Origin: Lepus europaeus
Taxonomy: Eukaryota; Chordata; Mammalia; Lagomorpha; Leporidae
DNA length: 64,000 nt
Assembly: GCF_033115175.1 (NCBI RefSeq)
Contig: NC_084838.1
Span: 40,527,468-40,591,467 of the forward strand
Direction: 5' to 3'
The position numbers and the translations under genes are program-made. Of the stretch, positions 1 through 12,258 are shown in pieces. Position 1 is the first letter of the stretch; each line of letters begins with the position of its first letter. Under the pieces are notes generated by a model, which was given only the letters and a program-made list of their open reading frames with translations, was not told the DNA's origin and made no database searches.

Positions 1-145
1 TTCTGGATTCTTGGCTTCAGCCTGTCATAGCCGTGGCTGTTGCAGGCATTTCAGGAATGAATCAGCAGATGGAATATCTTTCAGTCTTTTTGTCTCTCTG
101 TGTCACTTTGCCTTTCAAGTAAATGAAAATAAGTAAATATTAAAC
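1..145 (+). repeat. CSINE 3' part, cut by window edge
   Basis: GGCATTTCAGGAATGAATC, CAGCAGATGGAATATC and TTTGCCTTTCAAGTAAAT are the 3' half of an old copy. Confidence 0.8.
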
Positions 146-246
146 AATATTATGTACAGTATTACAATAAAATGTACTGATACTTTGTCCTCTCAAGTAG
201 CCTTACCTTGTTAATAAAAATTAAAGCTTGTTTATAAACATACCAG

Positions 247-436
247 ACACAACGCCTCAGAAAAAGAGAATCCTTGGACTGAGATGGAGAAAATCAGAGT
301 TTGTGTTCGCAAACGCCCTCTGGGCATAAGGGAAGTACGTCGTGGAGAAATTAATATTATTACTGTAGAAGACAAAGAAACTCTGCTTGTGCATGAGAAG
401 AAAGAAGCAGTTGACCTCACACAGTATATTCTGCAG
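247..436 (+). CDS. KIF24: KIF24 exon: start of kinesin motor domain (beta1 to loop 2)
   Basis: KIF24 is a kinesin-13-like microtubule-depolymerising motor of the mother centriole. It binds CP110 and restrains ciliogenesis. The exon reads through MEKIRVCVRKRPLG (ATG at 284-286 is internal), the first strand of the motor fold with its RKRP nucleotide-binding motif, and ends ...DLTQYILQ at donor CAG/GTAAGA in phase 0. The acceptor is taken as ...ACCAG at 242-246, giving one leading base and then HNASEKENPW. A second AG at 259-260 is possible. The kinesin-13 loop-2 KVD position reads A-V-D at 407-415. The SAM domain and first exons are outside the window. Identity rests on recognition of the human protein; the acceptor is inferred. 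Confidence 0.9.
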
Positions 437-2330
437 GTAAGATATTTTGTTTTTGTGTTTGGAGCAAGTATGTCAATTTTTTGCCTTTTGTTTGAATAAT
501 AGCATACAAATTCTAAAATTTGGTTTCTGGTTTGAGTGACATTCATTCACGGTGTGACATTGCATTAAATCATTGGCATCTTGGGTCTTCATTCTTTAAA
601 GATATGGTGCAGTAGGAGATACTGAAACATAAATCCTCTGCTTTCGTGCAATGAAGCTGTGTCATAATTTACTTAACACACTTTGTTAATTTATTATACA
701 TATTCAGCAAAAGGAGAAATGAGAGCATAGAAAGAATTTAAAATATGAAGTGGTTGTCACAAGACCAGTCACTGAGCATATGCCCCAGAATGACTACAGA
801 ATGATCTCCATTCTTGCCTGCATCTCACAATATAAATTTCTTACTGTGCTGAGTACACATCTTGAGTTTAATGATGGATAGTATATTTTTGTAACGAGCT
901 CCAGATTGCCAGCCAATTGCTTATTTTAATTCCCAGCTGTCTTGCCTTAGACTTAACTGGTAGAAATTGGGCTCTGATAAGGTAATTATGTATAAGGTAG
1001 ATTACAACAGGTAAATATAATTAAGGAATATGATTCCATATCTAACATAAGAGTTTAAATAAAACACTTAGCTCAAACACATAATGTTCATTAACTGCTA
1101 GAGTGATCATGAAGAATCCAGTGAAAGGAACTTTAAACTTATCCAAGCTGGTAAGTATACTTGCAATAACTCTTCAGCCTCATAAGGAAGCAGAAAATTC
1201 CACAGTTCATAATTTAGGTACTCCAAAATTGTGAATAATCTAAGAGGATAGGTAACCCACCTGATGTTAAGATTCAGGAGTTTCTCTTAACTCAGAATCT
1301 ACCTCCCTCAACATTGAAACTATGTTCTCTCCCCGATTCACCACCTCATTATATTACCTCAAAATGCAATGACTGGTGGGAAAAAAGTGGTGAGTAATAT
1401 GGTATCCTAGCAGTTCACCTTAGTCAGCTGAAATCTTACTCTACTGGAATAAATCCTTTAAGACTGAAGTCAAGTTTTTAAACACTTTCCCCCTCTTTCA
1501 AACTCACATTGTTCTTTTTGTCTTTGGTTACCAAAATTCTGTTTCACAGTGACATTCCAGGTAATCCACTGAATCTTTCTATGGGTGTTAAATTACTAGA
1601 CCACTGTAAAACCAACCCAGTCACTTTAACAGCTTTATTGATTGCTGATCAATGCACACTCTATTAGGTCTCAGTGGGAGGTATTTATTTTGAAGATGGT
1701 CTAAATGACCAATTAGTTGTAATGCTATCTAGTTCCATGGCTACTTAAAGCCATAGGATTGGCTATATCCAATCACTGGCTATCTAAGGCTTCTTAATGA
1801 TGCTTCTGTCACAGTAATTCCCTCAAGGAGACAACATCTTATCTTTTGTATTTTTCCATTATCTCCAAACACAATATCCTTACTACTTTGTCATTAACAT
1901 TGATCAATACTTATTGACTACCCATAGTTTCCATGGCATTTTCTCTGCTGTTTGAACTTTGGACCTTTGCTCTCATAGGTCAAAGTCCTTACCTGTCAAT
2001 GCTATAATAAAAAAAGTGGGAAGACTAATTTTCCCATTTTCCTTTCTCAAAGAGAAAGAATAAAAGAAAGGTTGGTAGCAAATGTGGTGCTAAACAAATA
2101 TTGATTCTAGATTCTTTGGGTTTTATTTTTAAACTTATTCAAGAATTAAAACAATAGGTTTGTGTGCCTAATTAAATACCCTATCTTTTCAGATCTTTTT
2201 ACTTGGTAACATGTAATATGCTATCCTATTTAATCCTTAAACTTTATAATACTAGCATAAGTAAAAAATAAGAGAACAACTATTTCATTTCAAGTTTAAA
2301 AAAATATATGTAAAGAAAAAAGACTGTGTT
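437..2330. other. KIF24 intron, mostly unique AT-rich sequence
   Basis: After the donor at 437 about 1.9 kb carries no recognisable SINE, long ORF or exon. It is AT-rich and probably holds old decayed repeats that I cannot name. Confidence 0.5.
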
Positions 2331-2349
2331 GAAATATACTGAAAAATTG

Positions 2350-2742
2350 GGGCCGGCACTGTGGCTCACTTGGTTAATCCTCCGCCTGCAGCGCCGGCAT
2401 CCCATATGGGCTCCAGGTTCTAGTCCCGGTTGCTCCTCTTCCAGTCCAGCTCTCTGCTGTGGCCCAGGAGGGCAGTGGAGGATGGCCCAAGTGCTTGGGC
2501 CCCTGCACCCGCATGGGAGACCAGGAAAAAGCACCTGGCTCCTAGCTTCAGATCGATGCAGTGCCAGCCACTGAGGCCATTTGGAGAGTGAATCAACAGA
2601 AGGAAGACCTTTCTCTCTCTCTCTCACTGTCTATAACTCTACCTGTCAAATAAATTAAAAAATATATAAAAAATGCAAAAATAAAATAAAAAGATAAACA
2701 CCCCTTTTATTAAAAAAAAAAAAAAAGAAAGAAAAAGTAAAA
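2350..2742 (+). repeat. CSINE, long A-rich tail
   Basis: First of two copies sharing one target: GAAATATACTGAAAAATT precedes it at 2331-2348 and follows it at 2743-2760. The tail is unusually long and mixed. Confidence 0.92.
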
Positions 2743-2760
2743 GAAATATACTGAAAAATT

Positions 2761-3033
2761 GCCAGTGCCACCATAGCTCAATAGGCTAATCCTCTGCCTG
2801 CGGTGCCGGCACCCTGGGTTCTACTCCCGGTCGGGGCGCCGGATTCTGTCCCGGTTGCCCCTCTTCCAGTCCAGCTCTCTGCTATGGCCCAGGAGTACAG
2901 TGGAGGATGGCCCAAGTGCTTGGGCCCTGCACCCGCATGGGAGACCAGGAGAAGCACCTGGTTCCTGCCTTCAGATCAGCGTGGTGCGCCGGCTGCAGCC
3001 GCCATTGGGGTGTGAACCAATGGAAAAGGAAGA

Positions 3034-3083
<50 letters not shown>

Positions 3084-3120
3084 TCTCACTGTCCACTCTG
3101 CCTGTCAAAAAAAAAAAAAA
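2761..3120 (+). repeat. CSINE, second at the same target
   Basis: Followed by a third copy of GAAATATACTGAAAAATT at 3121-3138. Has a (CT) run at about 3041-3090. Confidence 0.92.
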
Positions 3121-3174
3121 GAAATATACTGAAAAATTAACAGTGATTATCTCTGGGTAGAAAGGTTTACAGGT

Positions 3175-3500
3175 GGGGCTGGCATTGCGCAGCAGGTTAA
3201 GCCACCACCTGCAATGCTGGAATCCCATATGACCACCAATTCAAGTCCTGGCTGTTGTACTTCCAGTCCAGCTCCCTGCTAATGTGCCTGCGAAAGCAAC
3301 AGAAAATAGCCTAAGTATTTGGGCTCCTGCTACCCATATGGGGGACTCAGATGGAGTTCCTAGCTCCTGGCTTTGGCCTGGCCATTGCAGTCATTTGGGG
3401 AGTGAACCAGTAGATGGAAGCTTGTTCTTGGCTCACACTCTCTCTCTCCCCCTATAACTCTGCCTTCCAATAAACAAATTAATCTTTAAAAAAAAAAAAA
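3175..3500 (+). repeat. CSINE with target duplication
   Basis: Flanked by GAAAGGTTTACAGG-type duplicates (3160-3174, 3501-3515; one C/T difference). Confidence 0.9.
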
Positions 3501-3591
3501 GAAAGGTTTATAGGTAATTTGTTCTCTATGTTAGCCTTCTGTATTTTTAATATTTTCAACAATCAACTGAGTTCTTAAAAGTAAAAACTTG

Positions 3592-3855
3592 GATGCTGAC
3601 ATACCATGGTGGGTTAAGCCGCTTCTTGCAATGCCAACATCCCACATCAGAGCTCTGGTTTGAGTTCCATCTGCTCTGCTTCTGATGCAGCTCCCTACTA
3701 GTGTGCCTACAAAGGCAGCAGACAATGGCCCAAGTACTTGGGCCCCTGCCACCCACATGGGAAACTCAAATAGAGTTCCTGGCTCCTGGCTTCATCCTGG
3801 CCCAGTGTCAGCCATTGTGGCCATTTGAAGAATGAACCAGCAGACAGAAGATCCC

Positions 3856-3887
<32 letters not shown>

Positions 3888-3945
3888 AACAAACACACAC
3901 ACTCTCTCTCTCTCTCTCTCTACCTTTCAAATAAAAAAAGCTAAA
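3592..3945 (+). repeat. CSINE, older
   Basis: Diverged head (TGCTGACATACCATGGTGGG), long CA/CT microsatellite, short A-tail. Confidence 0.85.
3861..3922. repeat. (CA)n-(CT)n microsatellite in a CSINE CT region
   Basis: CACACA run with two AAAC interruptions, then CTCTCT. Expanded within the (+) CSINE 3592-3945. Confidence 0.95.
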
Positions 3946-4494
3946 GACTTTTGAATAGGATAAATTCACTTATTTTAAGATTAAAAAGTACTAAAAAATA
4001 AAAATAAATTTATACACAAAAAGTAAAATCAAAAGATACAAAAGGATATATGGTAAAAAATGTACTTCTAATCCTATTTCTTCCTTGAAAGCATAGCTAT
4101 TCCAAGTGTATTTTCCAGATATATTCTAGAAACACATATATAGTATTTTTATCACCTGAAACAAAACTTAATTTAAAAATAAGCTGTCAAAGTTTGACCA
4201 TATCAAGATTAAACTGAAGTTCAAAGTAGGTGCTACTCTAGCTTCATTTCATGTAACCAAATGAAAGTGTATATGATGCAGAGGACATTATGAATTATAT
4301 ATATGTATTAACTACATCGATCTTTCATGTTTACACATCGCTCAGGGAAGATGTTTACAGAAGCGCTGGAAAAACCAATATCTAAATCCTGTTGGAAGGA
4401 AAGATACTAATTCCTTTAGTCAGTAAATGTTAAAGTTATTTATGAGCATTTATAGGAGAGAGAGAAGTGCCATATAATCCTTTTTGGTTGTTGT

Positions 4495-4792
4495 TAAAAA
4501 GATTATTATTTATTTGAAAGGCAGAGCTACAGAGAGGCAGAGAGAGGGGTCTTCCATCTGTTGTCACTCCCCAAATGGCCGCAACAGCCAGAGCTGGACT
4601 GATCTGAAGCCAGGAGCCAAGAGCTTCCTCCGTGTCTCCCATGTGGGTGCAAAGGCCCAAGGACTTAGGCCATCTTCTACTGCTTTCCCAGGCCATAGCA
4701 GAGAGCTGGATTGGAAGTGGTGTAGCCAGGACTCAAACTGGTGCCCATATGGGACGCTGGCTTTACCCACTACACCACAGTGCCTGCTCCAA
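4495..4792 (-). repeat. CSINE
   Basis: TTATTTGAAAGGCAGAGC start and ...CACCACAGTGCCTGCTCC end. Confidence 0.9.
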
Positions 4793-5439
4793 AGTATATA
4801 CTCCTTGAAGTAATAATAAGGAATAAAACCAAAATTCATTCTGACATTTACTTCTGTTTTTATTTTCTTGAGAAATGTTAAATATATGTATGCCTACAGA
4901 AATCTGTAGACAACTTTTTTGCTTTTGATCTCATGTTTAACTATAAAAATCTATGGTGATATTTGAGCAATAAATTTACTTTCTTGCTTAGAAGCCAGAT
5001 GTAGTTCTACATAAATCATGTTTATTAAAGCCAGACTTAACAAATATATTTAACTCTTTCTTATTGACCTTTTTTAAGCTTAATCAAAAGTATAATGAAC
5101 TCTCATTTACCATCACCCAATTTCAACAGTTATTAACATTTTAGTTAATAAATGTTCTTAAAATCTTACATTTTTCAAAGCGCTAAAAGTTCAAAGATCA
5201 GTATCATTGTGCATAGTTTATTATTTTTTCATTTGGCTAAGTTTGACTGTTTCTAACTGATAAACTTGGCTTTGCGGTCCCAGTTCCTTCTCAGATGACA
5301 TATGAAATTTACAGTCTACTGTAATGTAATGGTACACAAGGCAGAACTGAACTTAGGGTACAGTGACCTGCAATAAATTTGCCCAGCTCCAGTTTTCTGA
5401 ATCTGCCCATACAATTCAGTTAAGAATTCTTTCTTTCTT

Positions 5440-5555
5440 TTCATTTACTCATTTTCATTTATTTGAAAAGCAGATATACAGAGAAGATGGAGAGACACAG
5501 AGTTGCCACCCACTGATTCACTCTCCAAAATCAAGAAAGGTGGCAGAAGATAGTT
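5440..5555 (-). repeat. CSINE 3' fragment
   Basis: Only the tail and CT part remain (TTTATTTGAAAAGCAGATAT ... CACTGATTCACTCTCCAAAA). Confidence 0.7.
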
Positions 5556-5639
5556 TTACCTCTCATTCATTGTGTTTGGGCTGTCATCATGCCACAGTGA
5601 AGCTTGAAATTATTAGGATTTCTTAATCAGATATAGTTG

Positions 5640-6290
5640 GGCTGCCAACATGATAAGCCTCTAAATTATTCAAATAATGATGGCTGCTGAATTAATGCTT
5701 TCCAGACCAATCTAATGGAGTCTCCTATCCTTTTTTTCCATGATTTTCTGTTTGGAAGTCATCTTCAACCCCTTTCTCTCTCTAGTTCCCCACATTCAGA
5801 CAGTTGCTAAATTCCTTTTTATTTCCATTGTATTCATGCAATTTAGACTTTTCTTACCTCACTAGTATATTGCTTGAGTCCTTTTTTCCAGTTCTTTCAG
5901 TGTGAAGCTAGATTAGTCTTGAAGTAAAATGGTTCAGATTATCCTTCCCCTTATAAAGCCTTTGACTGTTTCCCCACTGTTTACTTAGTTAAATATGAGC
6001 ATTCTACCCCCTCCCTTAAGGCTGGTGGCCAAAATCTCTGTGACATACTCCTAACTCATTATTCTAACCTTCTACCTCATTTTTCCACTTTCCAACATCC
6101 ACATTGAATTCTTGCTTTCCCTAAATGTTAACCAGTCAACTTCTTGTACTTTCTTTGTTGGTGGTTCCCCTATGCCTAGAATCACTTCCCTCCCACTGTC
6201 TCCATGCCTGTTCCTCTTCTGTCTGGCCTTTCTCTGTACACTCTTTTTCTCATTGTCTTTGCCAATCTGAAGGAATGTTTTCCCTTTAAA
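5640..6290. mobile_element. L2-like relic
   Basis: Pyrimidine-rich text with TGGTTCCCCTATGCCTAGAA and CTGTCTCCATGCCTGTTCC resembles L2 3'-region sequence. Boundaries uncertain. Confidence 0.35.
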
Positions 6291-6852
6291 TTCCACACAT
6301 ACTTTACCACTTTATCTTTTTTACCTTTAGTCATTTGTATGCTTATATAGATTAACATCTTTAAGAGGTGGGTTAGGATAATGGTAGAGTAATATCTGTA
6401 TCTTGGGCTATCAATGCTTATTGACATAAACCTTCTAACAGTTGAGCAATAAAGGTTCATAGAATTAAAACTTAAGCTATGTAACTTACATAGAATGGAA
6501 ATCTTCCCCTAAAATTCCAAATATGCTGGCATGAGCTGGGCTACAAGGATAAGCCCCATAGAATTTAGTTCCTCTCCTGGACCCAAAGGGGACCAGCTCA
6601 ATCTAGTACTCATCAATTTACTTCCTTAGGAATTAACAAATGTTAACGTTTTTACATTCTAAGACATGTCCATAGACAATTCAAAAGAAAATCCTGTCAT
6701 TTAACAGTTATTGAATACTTATTTATCTTGAATTTTTTAATGGATAGTTACTATTAATAATATATTTAAGCTTTTATCGTATGTTAACTAGAATAGTGGT
6801 GAAGAAAATCCATAACATGTCTCTTTCTATACAATTCAAACTTATTTTTCAG

Positions 6853-6950
6853 CATGTTTTTTATTTTGATGAAGTCTTTGGTGAGGCGTGTACCAATCGG
6901 GATGTATACATGAAGACTACTCACCCACTCATTCAGCATATTTTCAATGG
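6853..6950 (+). CDS. KIF24: KIF24 exon: motor domain, HVFYFDEVFGE segment
   Basis: Acceptor TTTTTCAG/CAT and donor AATGG/GTACGA. It encodes HVFYFDEVFGEACTN followed by the helix ending PLIQHIFNG, equivalent to the FxFDxxF strand and alpha1 of kinesins just before the P-loop. It enters in phase 0 and leaves with two bases (GG) that join A of the next exon to give GGA, so the junction reads FN-G-G-NATC. The donor GTACGA is weak. The flanking introns are about 6.4 and 6.2 kb and full of SINEs. Confidence 0.95.
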
Positions 6951-7439
6951 GTACGATAATAATTGTGTGCTTCTCTTTTGATTTTCTACATTTCATAAAT
7001 AATATCCCTTTATAAATATCACTTTTGCTTTACAGTTTTGAAGTAAATAAGAATTTGTTTTGATCTAATTTAGACTTCTGGAAAACTGCAGTGTCTCTAC
7101 TTAGAAGATTTACTAAGTATTCAGAAATTTGCAGCAAAATTTTCTTTTACACTAATGATATTATTCCTGAGAATTTTGTATTCTGGCTATAACTCAGTTA
7201 ATTTTTTCATTGCTATAGGATACATAAATGAATATTACTTACCACATTTCCAATGAAATCTTTTTATTTGAAGTTATTCTTTACACTTGACATTAAATGA
7301 GACAGAAAAGGAAATTGGGGCCTCTATTGTAAATTTAAAATGTATACATATTCGAATAGAAAATGTCAGCCTATTAAAGTCATTGATTCCATAGAATTTT
7401 TACTTTTTTTTTTAATCCTTAGAAAAAAGTTTTGTTTTG

Positions 7440-7737
7440 TTTTATTTAATTGAAAGGCAGAGTGACAGAGAGAGAAATCTTTCATCTACTGGTTCACTCA
7501 CCAAATGTTTACAATGGCCAGTGCTGGGCCAGGTTGAAGCCAGAAGCCAGGATCCAGGAACTCCATCTGGGTCACCAATGTAGGTACAGGGGCCCCAAGA
7601 TTTGAGCCATTCTCTGTTGTTTTCCCAGGTGCATTAGCAGGACGCTGGATCGCAAGTGGAGCAGCTGGGACTTGAACCGGCACTCATGTGGGATGCAGTC
7701 AATAGCTGAACCCAGTGCACCACAATACCAGCCCCTT
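7440..7737 (-). repeat. CSINE, older
   Basis: AATTGAAAGGCAGAGTGACA to ACCACAATACCAGCCCC. Confidence 0.9.
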
Positions 7738-7744
7738 GATTTTT

Positions 7745-8030
7745 TTCTTTAAAGGTTTATTCTATTTATTTGAAAGAGGGAGAGACACAAAGAGAACTTC
7801 CATACACTAGTTCTCCCCAAATGGCCTCAACAGCCAAAGCTGGGCCAGGCTGGAACCAGGAACTCCATCCAGGTATCCACATGGGTGGTAGGTCATCTGC
7901 TGCTGCTTGCCCACGTGCATTATCAGGGGCTGGATCAGAAGTGAAAGAGCGGGAACTTGAACCAGTGCTCAGATATGTAATGCAGACGTCGCAGGTAGGG
8001 GCTTAACCCACTGCACAGCAACCAACCCTG
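7745..8030 (-). repeat. CSINE, older
   Basis: Directly follows the previous copy in the same orientation. Ends CACTGCACAGCAACCAACCC. Confidence 0.88.
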
Positions 8031-8516
8031 AATTTTGACTTTTTTTTTAAATTTATTTTTTAAAAACTGGTGTAATTTTTATATACAATAAAATAAACAT
8101 ACATATTTAGGTTTCATGAGTTTTAGTATTTGTATGTATGCAGGTAATTAGTACCTGAACAAGGTATAGAACATTTCCATATCTTAGAAAACTCTCTAGT
8201 GTCCCTTTTTAGTTAACCCTCACCTTCATCTCCAGGTTTATGTAACTACTGACCTGCCTGCTCTCACTATAGATCAGTCATGCCTGTTTGAGAGAGAATG
8301 TCACAGACTATAATAATCATTACTGTGCATGTTCTTTTATGACTAATTTCTTTTACTTAGCATATTTTTATGTTAGTGCATATTGTTACACATATCCATA
8401 ATTTTTATGGCTGAATAAGATTCCCTTCAGTGAATAAAGCACAGTTTGTTTATTCATTTAACCATTGACAAACATTTGGACTATTTTCACTATTATAAAT
8501 AAAGCTGTATTAACTT

Positions 8517-8863
8517 TTTTTTTTTTTTTTTCTGACAGAGTGGACAGTGAGAGAGAGAGAGAGAGAGAGAAAGGTCTTCCTTTTTGCTGTTGGTTCACCC
8601 TCCAATGGCCGCCGTGGCCGTTGTGCTGCGGCCAGCGCACCGCGCTGATCCAAAGCCAGGAGCCAGGTGCTTCTCCTGGTCTCCCATGCGGGTGCAGGGC
8701 CCAAGCACTTGGGCCATCCTCCACTGCACTCCCGGGCCATAGCAGAGAGCTGGCCTGGAAGAGGGGCAACCGGGACAGAATCGGGCACCCCGACCGGGAC
8801 TAGAACCCGGTGTGCCAGCACCCCAAGGCGGAGGATTAGCCTGTTGAGCCACGGCGCTGGCCT
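8517..8863 (-). repeat. CSINE, young type
   Basis: GACAGAGTGGACAGTGAGAG start, CGGGACTAGAACCCGGTG (tRNA-like B-box region) and GCCACGGCGCTGGCC end. Confidence 0.93.
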
Positions 8864-8904
8864 AACATTCTTATACTACTCTTTATGCCATGTATTTTCT
8901 TTTT

Positions 8905-9202
8905 TTCTTTTTAAGATTTATTTATTTATTTATTTGAAAGAGTTACAGAGAGAGGGAGAGACAGAGATCTTCCATCTGCTGGTTCGCTTCCCAAATGGCC
9001 ACAATGGCTGGGGCTAGGCTAGGCTGAAACCAGGAACCTAGAAGTCCACCCAGATCTCCCACATGGGTGCAGGGTCCCAAGCATTTGGACCATCTTCTGC
9101 TACTTTCACAGGCCATTAGCAGAGAGCTGGTTCAAAAGTGGAGAGCTGGGACTGCCAGCATCTCAGGCAGCAGTTAACCTGCTACACCACAAAACCAGCC
9201 CT
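8905..9202 (-). repeat. CSINE, older
   Basis: TTTATTTGAAAGAGTTACAG to CACCACAAAACCAGCCC. Confidence 0.9.
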
Positions 9203-9555
9203 GTGGATATATTTTCATTTACATTATTTAAAAGCCAAAAGAGGAATTGTTAGGTCATAGGCTAGGTGTATATTTATAAGAAAGTTTCAAATAATTTCCC
9301 AAAGGGTTGTACCATTTTATATTCCTAATAGAAATATATGAGAGTTTCAGTTCTACAACCTCACTCACATTTGATATTTTCAGCCTTTTTTGTTTTAATC
9401 TGATTGTATAGCACCATTGTATTAATTTGAATTTCCATAATGCCTGATGATACTAAGCATCTTTTCATATGCATATTAGCCATTCAAATAGCTTCATTTG
9501 CTCCATTTTTGTTGTCTTTTTATTGTTTTGTAAAAGTTATATAACCTTGAAAATT

Positions 9556-9836
9556 TTTACTTTATTTTCATTTTGTTTGAAAGGCAGAACCTGCTAGTTC
9601 ACTCCCTAAATGCCAGCAACAGCCAGAGCTGGAGCCAGGAGTCCAGAATTCAATGTGGGTTTCCCACGTGGGTGGGTGGCAGGGACTCTTAAGTCATCAC
9701 CTGTTGCCTTCCAGGGTATGCATTATCAGGAAACTGGATGGGAAGTGAAGGAGTGAGGACTTAACACCGAGGACTCTGATAGGGAGTGCAGGAGTCTCAG
9801 GCAGCATCTTAGCCACTGTATCAAATGCTTGCCCCA
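9556..9836 (-). repeat. CSINE, old and partial
   Basis: The CT region is deleted (GGCAGAACCTGCTAGTTCAC). Ends CAAATGCTTGCCCC. Confidence 0.82.
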
Positions 9837-9912
9837 AGTTCCATAATTTTTAAAACACTTTTTATGAGGAAACTAATAAAGCAAAATATCTTTCAGGTTT
9901 AATTTTTTTTTC

Positions 9913-10238
9913 TGTAAAGATTTATTTTTTATTTATTTGAAAGGCAGAGTTACAGAGAAAGGAGGAAAGACAGAGATCTTCCATCTGCTGGTTCACTTGC
10001 CAAATGGCTGCAGTGCCCAGGGCTGGGCCATTCCAAAGCCAGGAGCCAGGAGCTGCTTCTGGGTCTCCCACATAGGTGCAGGGGCCCAAGGACTTGGGCC
10101 TTCTTCCTCTACTTTCCCAGGTGGATTAGCAGGGTGCTGGATTGGAAAAGGAGCATCCAGGACTATAACTGAAGCCCATGTGGGATGCCAGCATCACAAG
10201 TGGAAGCTTAACCTATATTATGCCACAACACTGATCCC
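9913..10238 (-). repeat. CSINE
   Basis: AAAGATTTATTTTTTATTTA to TATGCCACAACACTGATCCC. Confidence 0.9.
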
Positions 10239-10331
10239 TAGGTTTAATTTCTTACGTACCAAATCTAGGGGATGCTTTTTGAGAGAACAAGTTTCTAAAA
10301 GTTCAAATTTTAATATTAAGACTTTGGTAAT

Positions 10332-10658
10332 GGGCCGGCGCCGTGGCTTAACAGGCTAATCCTCCACCTTGCGGCGCCAGCACACCGGGTTCTAGTCCCG
10401 GTTGGGGCGCCGGATTCTATCCCGGTTGCCCCTCTTCCAGGCCAGCTCTCTGCTATGGCCTGGGAGTGCAGTGGAGGATGGCCCAAGTCCTTGGGCCCTG
10501 TACCCGCATGGGAGACCAGGAGAAGCACCTGGCTCCTGGCTTTGGATCAGCAAGATGCGCTGGCCGCAGCGGCCATTGGAGGGTGAACCAACAGCAAAAA
10601 GGAAGACCTTTCTCTCTGTCTCTCTCTCTCTCACTATCCACTCTGCCTGTCAAAAAAA
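10332..10658 (+). repeat. CSINE, young, full length (type example)
   Basis: GGGCCGGCGCCGTGGCTTAA head, GGTTCTAGTCCCGGTTGGGG B-box-like region, CT run and CCTGTCAAAAAAAAA tail: the tRNA-derived lagomorph C repeat. Perfect 14-bp target duplication AAGACTTTGGTAAT (10318-10331, 10659-10672), so a recent insertion. Confidence 0.96.
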
Positions 10659-11384
10659 AAGACTTTGGTAATAACAAATCAGAATTGAAAGTTAAGTATA
10701 TCCATTATACTTATCCATTTATAAGATATCCATTCTATAAGATTTTCATGCTTGTATTTATTTTTAAACAATAGTTAATTTGTAAAGGTAAGATTGATAT
10801 TATTCTTTACTCTTTTTCTTTACTCTCACTCTACTGGATCTTCTTTAGTTTGTTCAAATTTTCCTCTAAACGTTTTTTTAACTATGCCTCTGCCACTGCA
10901 TTTAAAGTACCCACACTGCTGGGAACCAGGGTTCAAAATACAGAGTCAGGTCTCCAAGCAGCTTAAATCTGATTAGCTCTCATTTCTTCACTCACACTTC
11001 CATGGTTCCTTTGCTGTTGTCATTTTACTCTATTTTCCGACTTCAAGTACCTTTCTGTTCATTTCTCTGTCCGCATACAGCCTCTCTCTACCCCTGTCCA
11101 TGCGTAGACTTTTCTTCTTGGTGCAAGCAGCTACTTTTATCGTTAACTCATTTGACCCATGATCAAGAGTCTGCAGTAGCTACTTAAACCTGACATTCAT
11201 TTTCTACTTAGCACTGCATAGTTGGGTCTCAACTTCTCCTAAACCATTCTGTGATTGGTAGGTTGTTCTCCCAAATACCTTCTCCAGCTCTCATTCTGCA
11301 ATTTTCCACACACACATGGGATAGATCCACAGCTATGTAACCAAATGCAAGAATAGATTTTGAGAATCACAGGAGATCACGGCT

Positions 11385-11510
11385 GGAATGGATCTTAGAA
11401 ACCAAGTAATCCATTAATTTACTGATCAGAGTGAAAACTGAGACCCAGAGAAAAGTAGTGTGACTTGCCTAAAATCAAATAGTTAATAGCAGGGCAGAGG
11501 CCAGAATCCA
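11385..11510. repeat. MIR-like fragment
   Basis: ACTGAGACCCAGAGAAAAGT, GTGTGACTTGCCTAAAATC and GCAGGGCAGAGGCCAGAATC match the conserved MIR-type core. Confidence 0.55.
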
Positions 11511-11916
11511 GATTTTTTTCCCTCAAGATCTGGTATGCCTGCCACCACCTCTGTGGCTGTGGCCTCTTCTCAAACTATTCCTACCTCACAATGGGGGCTG
11601 TCTACTTTCTACTTTTGCCTTCAAAGACCAACCTAGTTCCCTAGTCTTTTGAACTCTTCGTTGAATATATTAGTGATTTTACCTTTGTCAAAACTTGATT
11701 AATTTTTGTATGAATAGTTGCTACCATCCTGTTTATTGAATGATCTTCTATTATTTATTTTAATTCTCTATTACTTCTTTCACCAAATTTACCTTTCCAG
11801 AGTAAGACAAAATATTTTTTAGGATCCCTTAAAGCACTTAACGTGGTTTAGGAATTCAGTAAATCCTCATTGGCCAAGCTGTTTCTTAAAAATCCTTGCT
11901 TTAAAAAAAAAAAAAA

Positions 11917-12250
11917 TCTGGAGCTGGCTCCGTGGCGCAGTAGGTTGATCCTCCGCCTGCAGTGCAGGCATCCCATATAGGCGCCGGTTCTAGATTCGGA
12001 TGTTCCTCTTCCAACCCAGCTCTCTGCTATGGCCTGGGAGAGCAGTGGAAGATGGCCCAGGTCCTTGGGCCCCTGCATCCATGTGGGAGACCCAAAGGAA
12101 GCTCCTGGCTTTAAATTGGCACAGCTCTGGCCGTTGTGGCCGTTTGGGGAGTGGGAGTGAACCAACGGCAGGAAGGTTTCTTTCTGTCTCTCCCTCTCAC
12201 TGTCTGTAACTCTACCTGTCAAATAAATAAATAAAAAATTTAAAAAAAAA
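11917..12250 (+). repeat. CSINE
   Basis: GGAGCTGGCTCCGTGGCGCA head, CAAATAAATAAATAAAAAA tail. AAAATCCTTG is seen on both sides. Confidence 0.9.
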
Positions 12251-12258
12251 TCCTTGTT

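Larger units (their letters stand above)
8060..9570. mobile_element. Old LINE-like sequence interrupted by two CSINEs
   Basis: Outside the CSINEs (8517-8863, 8905-9202) the text follows an old L1 3'-end pattern (AACAAGGTATAGAACATTTCC, TTATGGCTGAATAAGATTCC, GGGTTGTACCATTTTATATTC) with continuity across both insertions. Confidence 0.5.

Noticed and set aside
10382..10420. tRNA-like promoter boxes in CSINE heads (GGTTCTAGTCCCGG)
   Set aside because: Part of the tRNA-derived SINE. No cloverleaf with anticodon and acceptor stem can be drawn, so no tRNA gene is called.
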